Below are positions 43,301 through 52,900 of a DNA stretch of 64,000 nt, one piece after another. How positions within the stretch are numbered: position 1 is the stretch's first letter; each line of letters begins with the position of its first letter. The translations under genes were made by a program, and so were the position numbers. Under the pieces are notes generated by a model that worked only from the letters and a program-made list of their open reading frames with translations, was not told the DNA's origin and did no database searches. Source of the DNA: Bugula neritina (taxonomy: Eukaryota; Bryozoa; Gymnolaemata; Cheilostomatida; Bugulidae); NCBI GenBank assembly GCA_964035545.1, contig OZ037770.1, positions 12,904,642 through 12,968,641 on the forward strand, in the 5' to 3' direction.

Positions 43301-45641
43301 TTATATATTTTTTGTTCCACTTGTCAGCCTTGTTTCTAACCCTATCAATCTCCTTGCGTTCATAATCGCCATAGTCTATCTGGTCTACAAATGGTAATCC
43401 TAGGTTAGACCTTACAGATCTACCAAACATGAGTTCGTTCGGTAAATAGCCTGAAGGCAGTGGGGTCGACCTATAGGCTAGTAAAGCGGAATTTTTATCA
43501 GTACCTTTCTGCCACAGTTTTTTTACAGTGCGCACAGCGCTTTCAGATAAGCCAATAGACTCTGGGTATCTGGGGCTGCTGGTAATCAATGAAAATCCTG
43601 TGTACCTAGCATAGTCTCTGAATTCTTTACTACCAAAACAAGTGCCATTATCCGACCTTATTATCTGAGGTATACCAAAGCAAGCAAACATGATTTTCAA
43701 CGCAGTCATAACCAACTGGGTAGTTTGGAACTCAATGGTGGTCACCTCAATCCATTTGCTGTAGTAATCTATGACTACCTGGTACAATTGCTTCTCGAAC
43801 GTAAATATGTCAGAACCAATCACCATCCACGGTGCGGAGGGTAACTCGCTTTCGATCATAGGTTGATGTTTGATGTCTCTCTGTTTTATGCATGTAGAGC
43901 AATGCTCCACGTAGCAGGCGATCTCTTTGCTAACACCTGGCCACCAGAAGTGAGGCTGCGCCCGTCTTCGCCTTGGTGTCCTTCATGACATTTTTCTAAA
44001 TATATGCTACGCAATGGTTTGGGCACATATATCCTAGAGTTGTATAATAGCAACCCTTTACAGAGTGACAAGTTGTCCCTGACAGCGTATAGTTTAGCGG
44101 CTTCCTTTGACATATCGGCTTTTCTAATAGGCCATCCGCATTATACAACTGCTATGTAAAAGTTATTCGTATTAGTAGGACTGGTGTAAGTTGAAAGAAA
44201 CAAATACTATTGATAGCTGATTAGGTCTACAATATTTTTACTTTCTTTTACTTTTTAAAAAAAACAAGTAAGCAATCTAATCGTCACGTGCTGGTAATCT
44301 GCAAGTTGGCCTGCTGCAACAAGCCACTATGATCAATAAAATTAGGGTCAAAGCCCCCAATAGCAGCCCAAATACTAGGCCAGTTCTTCCTAAAAAATAG
44401 ACGTGTGTGTTGGTATGAGCTAAGTAGAGTACATCTCAAGTATTTTTTTTTCTGTCTGTTAATTGACAGCTGACTGCTGCATAATAACTTAAACTACCCA
44501 AAGAACAACACTATGACCATCATTAAGCTAATGGTAAAAAGTGCAACAACCCAGTGGTGTTTGTAACAGAGGCCATATTAAATCTCTGTTTGATGATTTT
44601 CACCACCTTTCCTTTTTCTGACGATGCATTGTTCCGGTACTCTCTGTGCTCTAGCAAGGGCTTGTTGCCTTGTCTTAGGAGGCATTGTCAAGTCGATACT
44701 AAATGGAATGTATATATGTATTAGATGAACTTGGATCATTGCTTAGTAGAATGAAAGCTTCCTTTCGGAAAGCTTAGTCATAGGTCTGCTTGTAGGGTGG
44801 CTTGAGCAGCATTTAGCTTCAAAAACAAGTTATTCAAAATGTGTTTGTTTTTCTTCTTTTTTTTGTAAATTTGTATAAATAAGTTGCCATTCTCCTTGCC
44901 TATGTAAGCATGATTTAATAAAGTATTTCGGTGTAAAGAGATTCAAAAATCAAGGATAGGTTAGTCTGCAGGACCAATAGCTTTTACTTAAAGAATTTAC
45001 ACATTCAGTAATAATTTAAGTAGCAGATATAAATGAATTTGGTTTTTAGTCATCGGAATTGTTTCGCTATACAATTCATCTTATTTATTTTGAGTTGCAG
45101 AAGGTCACAGGCTCCTCCCCGCTGGACTCATTCCTAGAAGAATGGTTCTGTAGTTGTGACATGACAAGCACACATCTTCCTATACGAGTCTTCAATGGTA
45201 AATATATTCTGTTATACTATTCCATCTATCTAATAATTACTGTCTAAATAAATTAACCATTTTGCTATGCTGATCTTTGCTTATATGGTAAACCCTATAC
45301 TGTTTTACTATTGCATCTATATAATAATTATTGTCTAGCTAAATTAATAACCATTTTGCTATGTGTCAATAGTAAGCCCTATTGCTAGTTCATCTATCTA
45401 ATGGATATTGTCCCAATAAATTCATTACCATTGATGTTAGATTTTTCGATTATGATTTTCACGTTAAATAAGCAATTCACAGAGCTCTTGCTTTCTCATT
45501 GATTCTCACAAGATGAGACACCAACAAATCTTCATTGCATTTGGCATATTTGCTGATACATGATGCCTCATAAAATCTATTACACTGGAAATATGTTAAA
45601 TATTTGCAGGAAACCCTCGGATCAAAGTCCAAATGAACTAG
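31323..45641 (+). CDS. Unrecognised plus-strand gene, last exons only
   Basis: Two exons are well supported by splice signals and phase. 45101-45197 ('gagttgcag' acceptor; KVTGSSPLDSFLEEWFCSCD, then STHLPIRVFN; donor 'AATG|gtaaat') joins 45610-45641 ('tatttgcag' acceptor; GNPRIKVQMN then TAG). A tentative earlier exon, 31323-31373 ('ttttctgcag' acceptor; INCLLLMFGSTQYLHIL; donor 'CTA|gtaaag'), also ends in phase 0 and would splice to 45101 across the transposon cluster. The 5' end is not found. I do not recognise the protein. The 14-kb intron is an inference from phase alone. Confidence 0.35.
31374..32055. other. Degenerate sequence, possible retroelement remnant
   Basis: A short minus-strand open frame (31733-31542) and fragments beside it are continuous in orientation with the zinc-knuckle fragment at 32310-32056. 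No domain is recognised in this stretch itself. Confidence 0.25.
32056..32310 (-). pseudogene. Zinc-knuckle (CCHC-like) retroelement fragment
   Basis: Encodes clustered cysteines and histidines: CCLLCRVMKDHSLADC, then CYNRGQKGHFAESC (a C-x2-4-C-x4-H-x4-C knuckle) and ICRFCNEQSHA. Multiple knuckles like this are typical of Gag or LINE ORF1 proteins. No start, polymerase or long frame is nearby, so it is read as a dead fragment. Confidence 0.45.
32311..33690. other. AT-rich sequence, nothing recognised
   Basis: No supported exon. Two short plus-strand open frames (32853-33059, 33337-33588) have AT-rich codon content and no splice or domain support. Confidence 0.3.
33700..34340 (-). mobile_element. 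Decayed PIF/Harbinger-type transposase
   Basis: On the minus strand, fragments in different frames follow the family order: YKLGNGCEYRGTAKVFGIS (about 34,220-34,160; helix-turn-helix-like 'G..YR.....FGIS'), then AIDGTHIPVTP around 34,000-34,040 (the first catalytic Asp lies in the family's 'G.(I/V)DGTHI' block), then GYPMVVVQAVTDDNN around 33,940-33,980. Stops and frameshifts separate them, so it is inactive. Terminal repeats were not located. Confidence 0.6.
34725..34858. repeat. Tandem repeat, 35-bp unit
   Basis: Nearly four copies of a 35-bp unit containing 'tctttggtagtcttacataa', lying just 3' of the piggyBac-type coding remains. Confidence 0.9.
34860..35629 (-). pseudogene. Broken piggyBac-type transposase lacking its catalytic core
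   Basis: Exon 35629-35504 begins MARPRLTTNNVLDIINCDES with an acidic tail (EESDSDEDYEPQ), the usual piggyBac N-terminus. It splices in phase to 35341 onward. There VIWYDNRAVTILSSF and, after a frameshift near 35090 and an in-frame stop, the family's N-x-N-M-G-G-I-D-L-L-D block (about 35041-35060) and RWYMYLFWHT appear. The middle of the protein, which should carry the catalytic aspartates, is absent between exons 1 and 2. It is therefore an internally deleted and decayed copy. A domesticated fragment is possible but unlikely given the breaks. Confidence 0.65.
36250..36510 (-). pseudogene. P2X7 C-terminal-type exon, array copy 1 (early stop)
   Basis: Encodes KIKQMLNAQRRLLAYRALVF, WTYPEICRGERKALPSCVYS and RAAYPP. 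The YRxxxxWTY..(x)GxRxxLPSCVxxxxRxxYP pattern is the second half of the P2X7 intracellular C-terminal domain, which also occurs in many invertebrate stand-alone proteins. A TGA replaces the Trp codon that is intact in copies 5 and 6. The cysteine-rich first half is absent from the unit. Confidence 0.6.
37353..37613 (-). pseudogene. P2X7 C-terminal-type exon, array copy 2 (early stop)
   Basis: As copy 1, with substitutions (NPLRR, PPRHLSKKK, YPDIRRGERRTLPSC). It belongs to the long 1103-bp unit type. It has the same TGA in place of Trp. Confidence 0.6.
38323..38583 (-). pseudogene. P2X7 C-terminal-type exon, array copy 3 (early stop)
   Basis: Coding sequence identical to copy 1 and exactly 2,073 bp away. 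Confidence 0.6.
39426..39686 (-). pseudogene. P2X7 C-terminal-type exon, array copy 4 (early stop)
   Basis: Coding sequence identical to copy 2 and exactly 2,073 bp away. Confidence 0.6.
40357..40659 (-). CDS. P2X7 C-terminal-type exon, array copy 5 (stop intact)
   Basis: Same exon with TGG kept, so the frame continues WEHTVYVSDGEDQ to the natural stop. It has one extra Arg codon (PPRRRLEEL). Upstream in the unit another open frame (RLEIRREKNRDSGIEDKPKK) is in a different frame, so an intron or frameshift must separate them. An ATG-initiated complete protein is not evident. Confidence 0.5.
   Translation of the reverse strand: MFQIQVLGHNNPPRRRLEELLEPSRHLSKEKIKQMLNAQRRLSAYRALVFWTYPEICRGERKALPSCVYSMVRAAYPPTEDDEEYADWEHTVYVSDGEDQ
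41330..41608 (-). CDS. P2X7 C-terminal-type exon, array copy 6, at the array border
   Basis: The rightmost copy, with an intact frame to WEHTVYVSDGEDQ. Upstream of ELLEPSRHL it departs from the other copies at about 41576 and follows unique sequence (AEAKRPN) with acceptor-like 'gattgcag' and 'aaatgcag'. It is the natural candidate for the last exon of the gene starting at 42729, although a direct join from 41977 is out of phase. Confidence 0.5.
   Translation of the reverse strand: MIAEAKRPNAELLEPSRHLSKEKIKQMLNAQRRLLAYRALVFWTYPEICRGERKALPSCVYSMVRAAYPPTEDDEEYADWEHTVYVSDGEDQ
41977..42729 (-). CDS. Gene with the cysteine-rich half of a P2X7 C-terminal-type domain
   Basis: Three phase-matched exons: 42729-42539 (MSNSEKEKEGIGEPDMDSWS, Lys-rich linker), 42496-42466 and 42188-41977. 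The third encodes WCKCCKCHAWPTEKMNVCCT and, later, DVSCVTLTQDLHDMIQP. This is the zinc-binding first half of the P2X7 cytoplasmic C-terminal domain (C-x-C..C-x(n)-P-T-E-x-x-x-V-C-C...C-V-T). There are no P2X channel membrane segments, so this is a stand-alone domain protein of unknown function, a type common in invertebrates. The last exon is probably in the adjacent array (copy 6), but donor 'CCAAG|gtaatt' at 41977 is phase 2 and the array acceptors need phase 1. Either a small exon is missing or the gene is broken. Confidence 0.6.
42837..44113 (-). pseudogene. Ty3/gypsy-type integrase fragment with a frameshift
   Basis: A remnant of an LTR retrotransposon polyprotein. The upstream frame (44113-43886) carries the start of the H2C2 zinc-binding region (LEKCHEGHQG). 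The remainder, with the C-x2-C of that region (HCSTCIKQ), is in a second frame starting at 43910, so one frameshift lies near 43,970. The core has IGSDIFTF, RSDNGTCFG and GLSESAV, which supply the D, D and E of the integrase active site. A chromodomain-less basic C-terminal part follows, with a 17-C tract (42855-42871) inside the frame. Reverse transcriptase, protease, Gag and LTRs are not seen. It is truncated just upstream of 44113. Confidence 0.85.
44277..44685 (-). CDS. Candidate 63-residue single-pass membrane protein
   Basis: Two exons in matching phase: 44685-44607 (MPPKTRQQALARAQRVPEQC then IVRKRK, donor 'AAAG|gtggtg') and 44389-44277 (acceptor 'ctattttttag'). The second encodes GRTGLVFGLLLGALTLILLI, then IVACCSRPTCRLPARDD and a stop. 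A basic N-terminal part precedes one membrane segment, with two adjacent cysteines just after it and a third cysteine six residues further on. There is no family match from memory. The MPPKTR start also occurs in some retroelement proteins, and the gypsy fragment is next door, so an element-derived origin is possible. Confidence 0.4.
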
Positions 45642-46656
45642 AGACTAGGACTAGAGGGGACCAGGGAGGCATTACATTTCTAGCTTTTCCCATAGCCTAC
45701 TTGTAAGCGCTACCCTAAATGTTACACAAGTAGACAACTTTGACGTTCATCACCTATTGGTTTATAATTTGTTGTATCGTGGGAATTATATGCTGATCAT
45801 TTAACATATATATGCTTTATTATTTTAAATTTATTATGTAATTTGTTTTCATCGAGCCAGCTTGCGAAGAAATATAACATTTATTTGGTATAACCCAGCA
45901 ATCAAAACTGTTGAAATACAATAAGGGTAATCAAACAATATATTACCTATAATTTATAATAAATATACAAAAAATACTCTAAACTAACATAATTCAATAA
46001 CCTGCAAATGCTACATCAGTTTATACAAAGTAATGATGAATAAGTGTAAATTAATAAATATATAAAATGGATGTTTGAATAGAGGTTAGGTCATTGATCG
46101 AAAGAGATCAATGCTCCGAACCATCTGCATTATCTTGGCCCTAAGCTAAGGTCAAGGAAATTTGTAAAATACTTCCAAAATTTTTCATTTCTGTATATTT
46201 GTTAGCCTAAATGTTGGACGGAATATAATCGGAGATTCGCATAGGAAACCTTGCATGATAACCCACATTTCCCAACATGTGTAGGTGGAAATTTCACAGC
46301 AGATAGCTAAAGATACTCAGATGTGTAGTGTAGAGAGATGGAATAGGTGAGGCTTTTAAACACAAAAACGGTACTTTGCTCCAACCTTGGTGTATGTGCA
46401 AAATGAAACTATAACAAAACATGTACATAAAGCGCCTAATTTACTTAAATAAAACAAGTTATCCATAACTGATGGTAGATTTAAATTAAAAGTGGTGTCT
46501 CTGTATTCTGTGATCTAGCAAATATATTAATTTATTAGGGTCAAGGAGTTAGTTCATGAACACAATATACATTCCAAGTGCAGCTAATCCACATTGAGAA
46601 GTTGGAATGATATGATTGGCTAATATCTGGCTCCTGCTTAGCTGATTGGCTACATC
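45642..46656. other. Intergenic, MECOM 3' flank
   Basis: AT-rich. Candidate minus-strand poly(A) signal ('tttatt' near 46533) for MECOM. Nothing else recognised. Confidence 0.35.
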
Positions 46657-46950
46657 CTAGCTGCAAATCGCTGGAGTATCCGGTGTAATAGCTTCTGGTT
46701 CTTCTTCCGCCATATTGGAACTTCCATTTAGCTCGTGTTTCATCAGATGTCGGTCTAAGTTAGTCTGCTGACCGAAACATCTGTCACAGATGTGGCATTT
46801 GAACGGTTTCTCTTTGTTATGAATGTTCCTGACATGCCTCTGCAGGTTGCTGGAGATAGAGAAGGATCTCTCGCAGTACTTGCATTTGTACGGCTGTTCG
46901 CCGGTGTGTGTGCGAAGATGTCGTGTCAAATTTGCAGATCGAGGAAACAC
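46657..46950 (-). CDS. MECOM: MECOM C-terminal zinc-finger exon (fingers 8-10) and stop
   Basis: Completes finger 8 (the CCKYCGK half is in exon 47569-47306), then [20 protein letters not shown] and [20 protein letters not shown]. Ends [24 protein letters not shown] and TAG. The vertebrate acidic tail and the AYAMMLSL motif are not in this exon. Confidence 0.93.
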   Translation of the reverse strand: MFPRSANLTRHLRTHTGEQPYKCKYCERSFSISSNLQRHVRNIHNKEKPFKCHICDRCFGQQTNLDRHLMKHELNGSSNMAEEEPEAITPDTPAICS

Positions 46951-49900
46951 CTACAAAATATGTGCCCATTCAGTAACATTCAATTTCTCTGCTTGAATAT
47001 ATAGAAAATGGACCAATTAATTCATTTTTAAAATTGTCTTCCCTGCTGATACAAATAGATGGAAGTTGAAGTTCTCAAACATCACCTTCATGCAACCTAT
47101 AAAACGGGGGTGGGCAACTGAGGACCCAGGGCCACCTGTGGTCCTCTTTATGCTTAAGATTAGTAAAATCTGCTACATGCATTATAATAAAGATTAGTAC
47201 AATCATGTGTCCATTCGCTTTGGCTGACTTCTGAACTTGACCCTCAAACTAAAGAAGTTGCCCACCCCTACTCTAGAATCTCTGATGGTACTCTAATATA
47301 CGTACCTTGCCACAGTACTTGCAGCAGTATTTTTCCTTGTGTTTCATTTGCTGAGGTGCCATGGAGCTGTTGCTGCTAAAGGTGAACTCCGGCTCACTGG
47401 ACTTGCTGGCAGCGGAGAGTAAAGGTGATGTAGTCTGCGGCGTGTGGACGGAGGTGGTAGCTGCCGTCTTGGGCAGCTCTCTAGTAACACTAGTGGTGGG
47501 AGTTGGTGGAGCGTAGGATGGCATCATTGGAGGGAATGGTAGACTGGGTGGAAGCAAAGTGGACATGATCTAAAATTAAAATCAGCGTAACAAACATTAA
47601 ACATATTTCTAACTAACTTTAGTTCTTGTCACAACAATTTCTAATGTACCACAGCTCGTTCTCTTAGCTATTCGAAAAATAAACTCCTAAAAACTACTTG
47701 CTTATTAAATAACATTTTCAACTGCTTTACCTTTGCCGCGTCTTGAATCATCTTCTCTCTTAGAGCCGGGTTCAACATCATCAACGAGTTGAGCATGGTT
47801 GGATCGTCGGGGAACGGAAAGGCTTGATGCATTGGTGGTCTGATTTCGCTAGGTCCTTTGCGATCTGTAAAATTGTTACTACTGCTCGGAGAGTTGCTTT
47901 CAGATCGAGGCTTCTTGCTCAGATCTAGTGGTAGTTGATCTTTGCCTGCTTTTCTTTTTGGTGCAGCTGAAAGCAAGCGTGCTGTGTTGGTGTTTGGACT
48001 TCGTTCTCTCTTGGCAGAAGGTAAGTTGTGAGGAGTCTTTGGTAAGCCAAGTTTGGAAGCACGAATAGGTTCTGGTTTAATAAGAGTGGTTTGCTGTCTC
48101 TCTTTATTCATCTCTGCGAAAAGAGATTTAAGCTATTGTTTCTAATTCTGTATAATAATGGTTATCTGTAACAGGTGGTATATGCACATAGATGCACATT
48201 ACATATACACTATAATATTTTTATGTCTATTTGCATTTTGGTGTGTTGTAGTTATGAGACAGATCGAAGATTCATTTATATAAGAATTTATAGAAATACA
48301 AAACTAATTATTACCTAGATTACTTATGTGTTTTGGTTTTTCAGGGAAGTTCATTTCTTTTCTGGTATCTACTGGTGGTTTAGTTGGTAATGGTATGCCA
48401 GCCATATGTAGTTGATTCAACAGTGCATGTGGCAGTTGTTGCTGCTGCTGTTGTTGTTGCTGTTGCTGCTGTAGTGACTGCATGTAATTAGCTAGCAGGT
48501 TCTGTAGCATGTTTGTGTTAGGGACAGTTGGGAGAAACGGAAATCCACCTAAATTATGAAGAGGTAATAATAGAGCACCTCCATTTTGTAAAATGCATAT
48601 GATGCTATATAATTTACAAGTAGTCTCCAGATTGGGAAGTAGCCTTAATTTCAATAAAACCAACAATTAGTATCAGCATTAACAGTTTGTGTGCTTTGTT
48701 ATAATTATACCCTGGGCAAGAAATTCAACCCACAGCAAAGGTTATTACCTGGTAAGCCAGTAGGTTGAGGGTAGATGGGAAATGCCCCAGTAGCTTGTCT
48801 GTTATATAGCCCAGCTAAGTAGGGTTTAGAGAGAGGAGATATTTGAGGACTCTTGCTAGGCGTACTTGCAGACGGAGATGGTGAGTTAGACGAGGCTACG
48901 CTTGGCGTGTTCAGTTGACTCGCCATATGAGGAGGAGACGAAAACTGCGGTCTCACCGGCCTGTTACTTGTTCCGTCACAAAATCTGTTAGCAATAGTAT
49001 TTTAAAATTAAAATCCTAGCAATATTTTAATCAAATAAATATATATGAAAATATTTCTACATTGGCTGATTTGTTTGGATAGGCCTGTCAATTGTCAATA
49101 TATAGCTATATCAGTAGTAGTTCCATAACTATATTCTAACTAAAATACTACATTTGGTTGATTCATTATCAGCTGCTTTCTTTAGACTTTCATACACTTG
49201 AAGTTTAGAGAAATCTACCCTTTGCCTCCCAAATAGTATGCTTTGCAAAATACAATATATAATGGAGAACCAGTTTACGAAATTAGACTAAATCATATCT
49301 GCAACTGTAAACTACAACATATCCCCAATTGTAAGCTATTGCAACATTTGCAACTTTAAACTACAACATATCCCCAATTGTAAGCTACTACAATATCTCC
49401 AACTGTAAACTACTACAATATTTACCGCTTGTGCTTGCTCAAAGATGTTACAGTAGAGAAGGCCTGGCCACAGTCCTTACACTTTATCTGCTGCCTGCAG
49501 TCAGCGTGCATTCTCTTGTGTCGACATAAGTTGGAAAACTGGGTATAGGCTTTTAAGCACACCTAAAAAGCAACAATTGACTACATATTGTTGTATAAAA
49601 ATCTTTTCCCCCTTAGCATTTTAAAGGCAACCATTAATATTAGTACTTTCTTTCTGTTATTACCTATTTGTTCTTTTGATTTATAAAATGTTGTGAGTAA
49701 CATACTGCTCCTATACTTCAAGCAAGCAATAGATGTTGCCTTGCTCCTTGATGACAGGTCAAAGGAATAAAACCACAACCATTTAAGTTAATGCAAATCC
49801 CAACCTCTAATCAATTACTACGGATCCATTCAATGAATGAATGAGAAGCAGCGATATTGGCGCTGCTTGTTTTTTACCGGCAGCAACTCACCTCACACTG

Positions 49901-52900
49901 GAAGGGCTTGACGCTGCTGTGAATATGCTGATGCTGCTTTAGTCCAGAGCTGGTGGCGAAGGTTTTGCCGCACTCGGGGCAGGCGTGGCACCTGGCGCCT
50001 ACGTGGGTGGATCTGATATGACGCTGTAAGTTCGAAGGATCAGTGAATACTTTGTCACAGTTCTCACAGCTGAAGACTTTCTCTCCATCTTCTCCTCTTA
50101 TTATCATATTCTATGTTATAGAAAATATATCATAGTTATAATATAACAAGTTAGAGTAATCAACCATGGGTATTGTGTACAAGTATGGTGCAGATGGTAT
50201 CACTTCGTGTTGTAGTTTTAGAGGTAGGTGCAATAGTGGAGAAAAGTATGAATTTTAAATAGAAAATGCAGCAAAGGAAGTTATGTTATCGTGAGAATTT
50301 AAACTAATCCCCCAAACTAAAATCTATAAAACAAATTTAAATAACTTAGACTATTGAATTTCCTTCACTACTGTATATATATAAAAGACAATATATGGTG
50401 AGTAGAATATAAATTTCTGTAAGTTTTATATACTAATAACATATATTGCTGTAAGGCTAGTATGGCAATGAGTAATATAATATTGTACGTGTACCAAGTT
50501 TAATATGACAATATAATACTGTAGACTAAGTAGTAATATGTAAGAGTCAAATAAAAAGATTCTGTTTGGAGCTATATTATCTTGAGATATTGCTGGAATT
50601 TTGGTTATAAAATATACTCACTGGAATGGAACTTTCTGAACCCCAATTCAGTCCCGTCTCGTTTTCTGCTGACTCGTCTGAGCATTCAGAGTTGAGCTCT
50701 TCGTCTGACCCGCTGTCAACACAAAGTCACATGATTATAGTGTCAACAGTTACATAGTTACTGTCAAAAGTTACAGGTTTAGTATCAGCAGTTAGCTAAA
50801 TAGGTTAGTGTATGGCAAAGTTTCAGAAAGTGTAGAAAGTTACAGATTGGCTAGAACAATTTAGAGAACTTATATATTTGGTACATGATACATAAATATA
50901 GATACTCTTTACATAACCTGACTAGCAGCTTAGTTCTGTAATATATTTATATTATATACACATATTCTTATTCTGTTAAGAATAAAAAACTGTACTTCTG
51001 CCCATTATTACCACATGACCAGTAGTCATTTTATTGACTCATCCTTGTTTACTTGTTAATCAGTTGCCTGCTAGTGCTCTATTAATACAGACATATACTG
51101 CACAAACTTCTTCAAATTCATATTATCACAAGGAAACACAAAACAACAGTACAGATAGATGGTAAAAGATTCAGTGAAAGACATAAGATGGTGATGACTG
51201 GATTTTAATTTAAAGTAAACGAACTTTAGGAACACATGCAGTAATCCTGTTATCTACCATAGACAAAACTAATGCATCCCATTAGCATAGGAGCAGAAGA
51301 TTGCCAGTTCAGTGAAAATGAATGACACCTATCTTGTAAATTAGTTTTCTCAAAGTATCACTGCCCAGCTAAGCAGGAAGAAAATTAGCTTTGCTGACTA
51401 AAATCCTTGTTAAAGTGTAGATTTTATTAACTATTTAATGTGTCGGTTTTTGACCCTTGTGTCTGCATATTAATTGATGTACCAATGTGTAGTAAAAGAT
51501 GGTAACTAAACTCTTTAGTGATTTATTAAATACAAATTTAAGTGCAAATAACTTCAAAATTGCTGTGAAAAGCATCTATATTTTACTCAAAGTTTAAATT
51601 TGCTTTTTTGAGTTACACTTGTATAAATGAGAAATAATTATTAAATCAGTAATGGTTCTCCTAAATTATGTTTAGAATGACTTCCAGCTAACCAAACATA
51701 GTTAAAAGCTTCAGGATGATGGTTATAACAGGATGATCGGTAACCAAAGTGCTCACAGTGTTTTAGTCTAACAATTTCTATATGCTTTTTTTCACGTTTT
51801 TAATTATAATTTCCAAATATTCATTACCTACGGAAACAAATTTTAAGTGACCAGTAGATTTACAGCTTTATTAGAGAAAATATTGTTGGTGCAGCAGATC
51901 AGGTATATAAAATTTGTCACACCTGTACAGAAGGGGAAATTACCTTAGTTTAGGTATGCTGCTATCTTGATCATCAATCATGGCGTAGTGTGCTGCTGCC
52001 TGAAGACACGAGAACATCATGTGATGCCGGAGAGTGTTTGGAGAGCTGAACTCTTGCTTGCAATGTGCACAAGTCAGCTCGGCCTCCTCGGTGGTGCTGG
52101 AGAGATCCGTGCCAACTCCGCTTTCATCTGCTATACAACAGATACTTTAGTGTGTATAGAAACATTAGGGAGTAGCTGTGGTCTAGTAGCTAGATCTGTG
52201 GCTTAATTAACACAAGTCACGATGGGTTCAAACTTTGGCCATTGGAGATTTTAAAAAAAACATCCAGTCATAGTTTCTGAATAAGTCCTTAGCCCGATTT
52301 AAAAACAAATCCTTTCCTGCATCAAGGGTTTCTCACAGGAATGGTGATCATAAACTTATTAAAGTGTATAGAATTTGAAACAGCTCAAAAACTTGCCGTT
52401 ATCTTAATCGAGTAAAATAGCATCTATATCTTGTGAAAAATAAAAATAAAACAAAACATCGCCAGAGAGTGCAAACATTATTTGGAAACTGCTTATAGTA
52501 TAGCCTACTATAATATAAAGTTGGCTAATATCACATTTGATTATAATAGCAGCTCTTTAAAAGCATAATAAAAGCAGAATAAATCAGATTGTTGCCTATA
52601 ATTTGAATTTTAGTTCAAACTTACATTTGAAAATGTTCAATAAACAACAAAGATAAAAATATAGAAGGTTTTTTAACAATTAGTATTGTCACGATTTGTT
52701 AATGCTGTTGAAAAGGTTAGCAGACATATTGTTACCTTTATTTACAATATCTCAATATGGTATTGTAAACTCAAGTGAAGCAAACTAAGTACCTTCAGTT
52801 TCAGGAACCACTGCATCATCATTGAACAGAAGAAGTTCCTTTTCAGTGCCAACATTCTGCGTTGTCTTGTAATAAATCTCATCTTTGTTCTGCACAGCCA

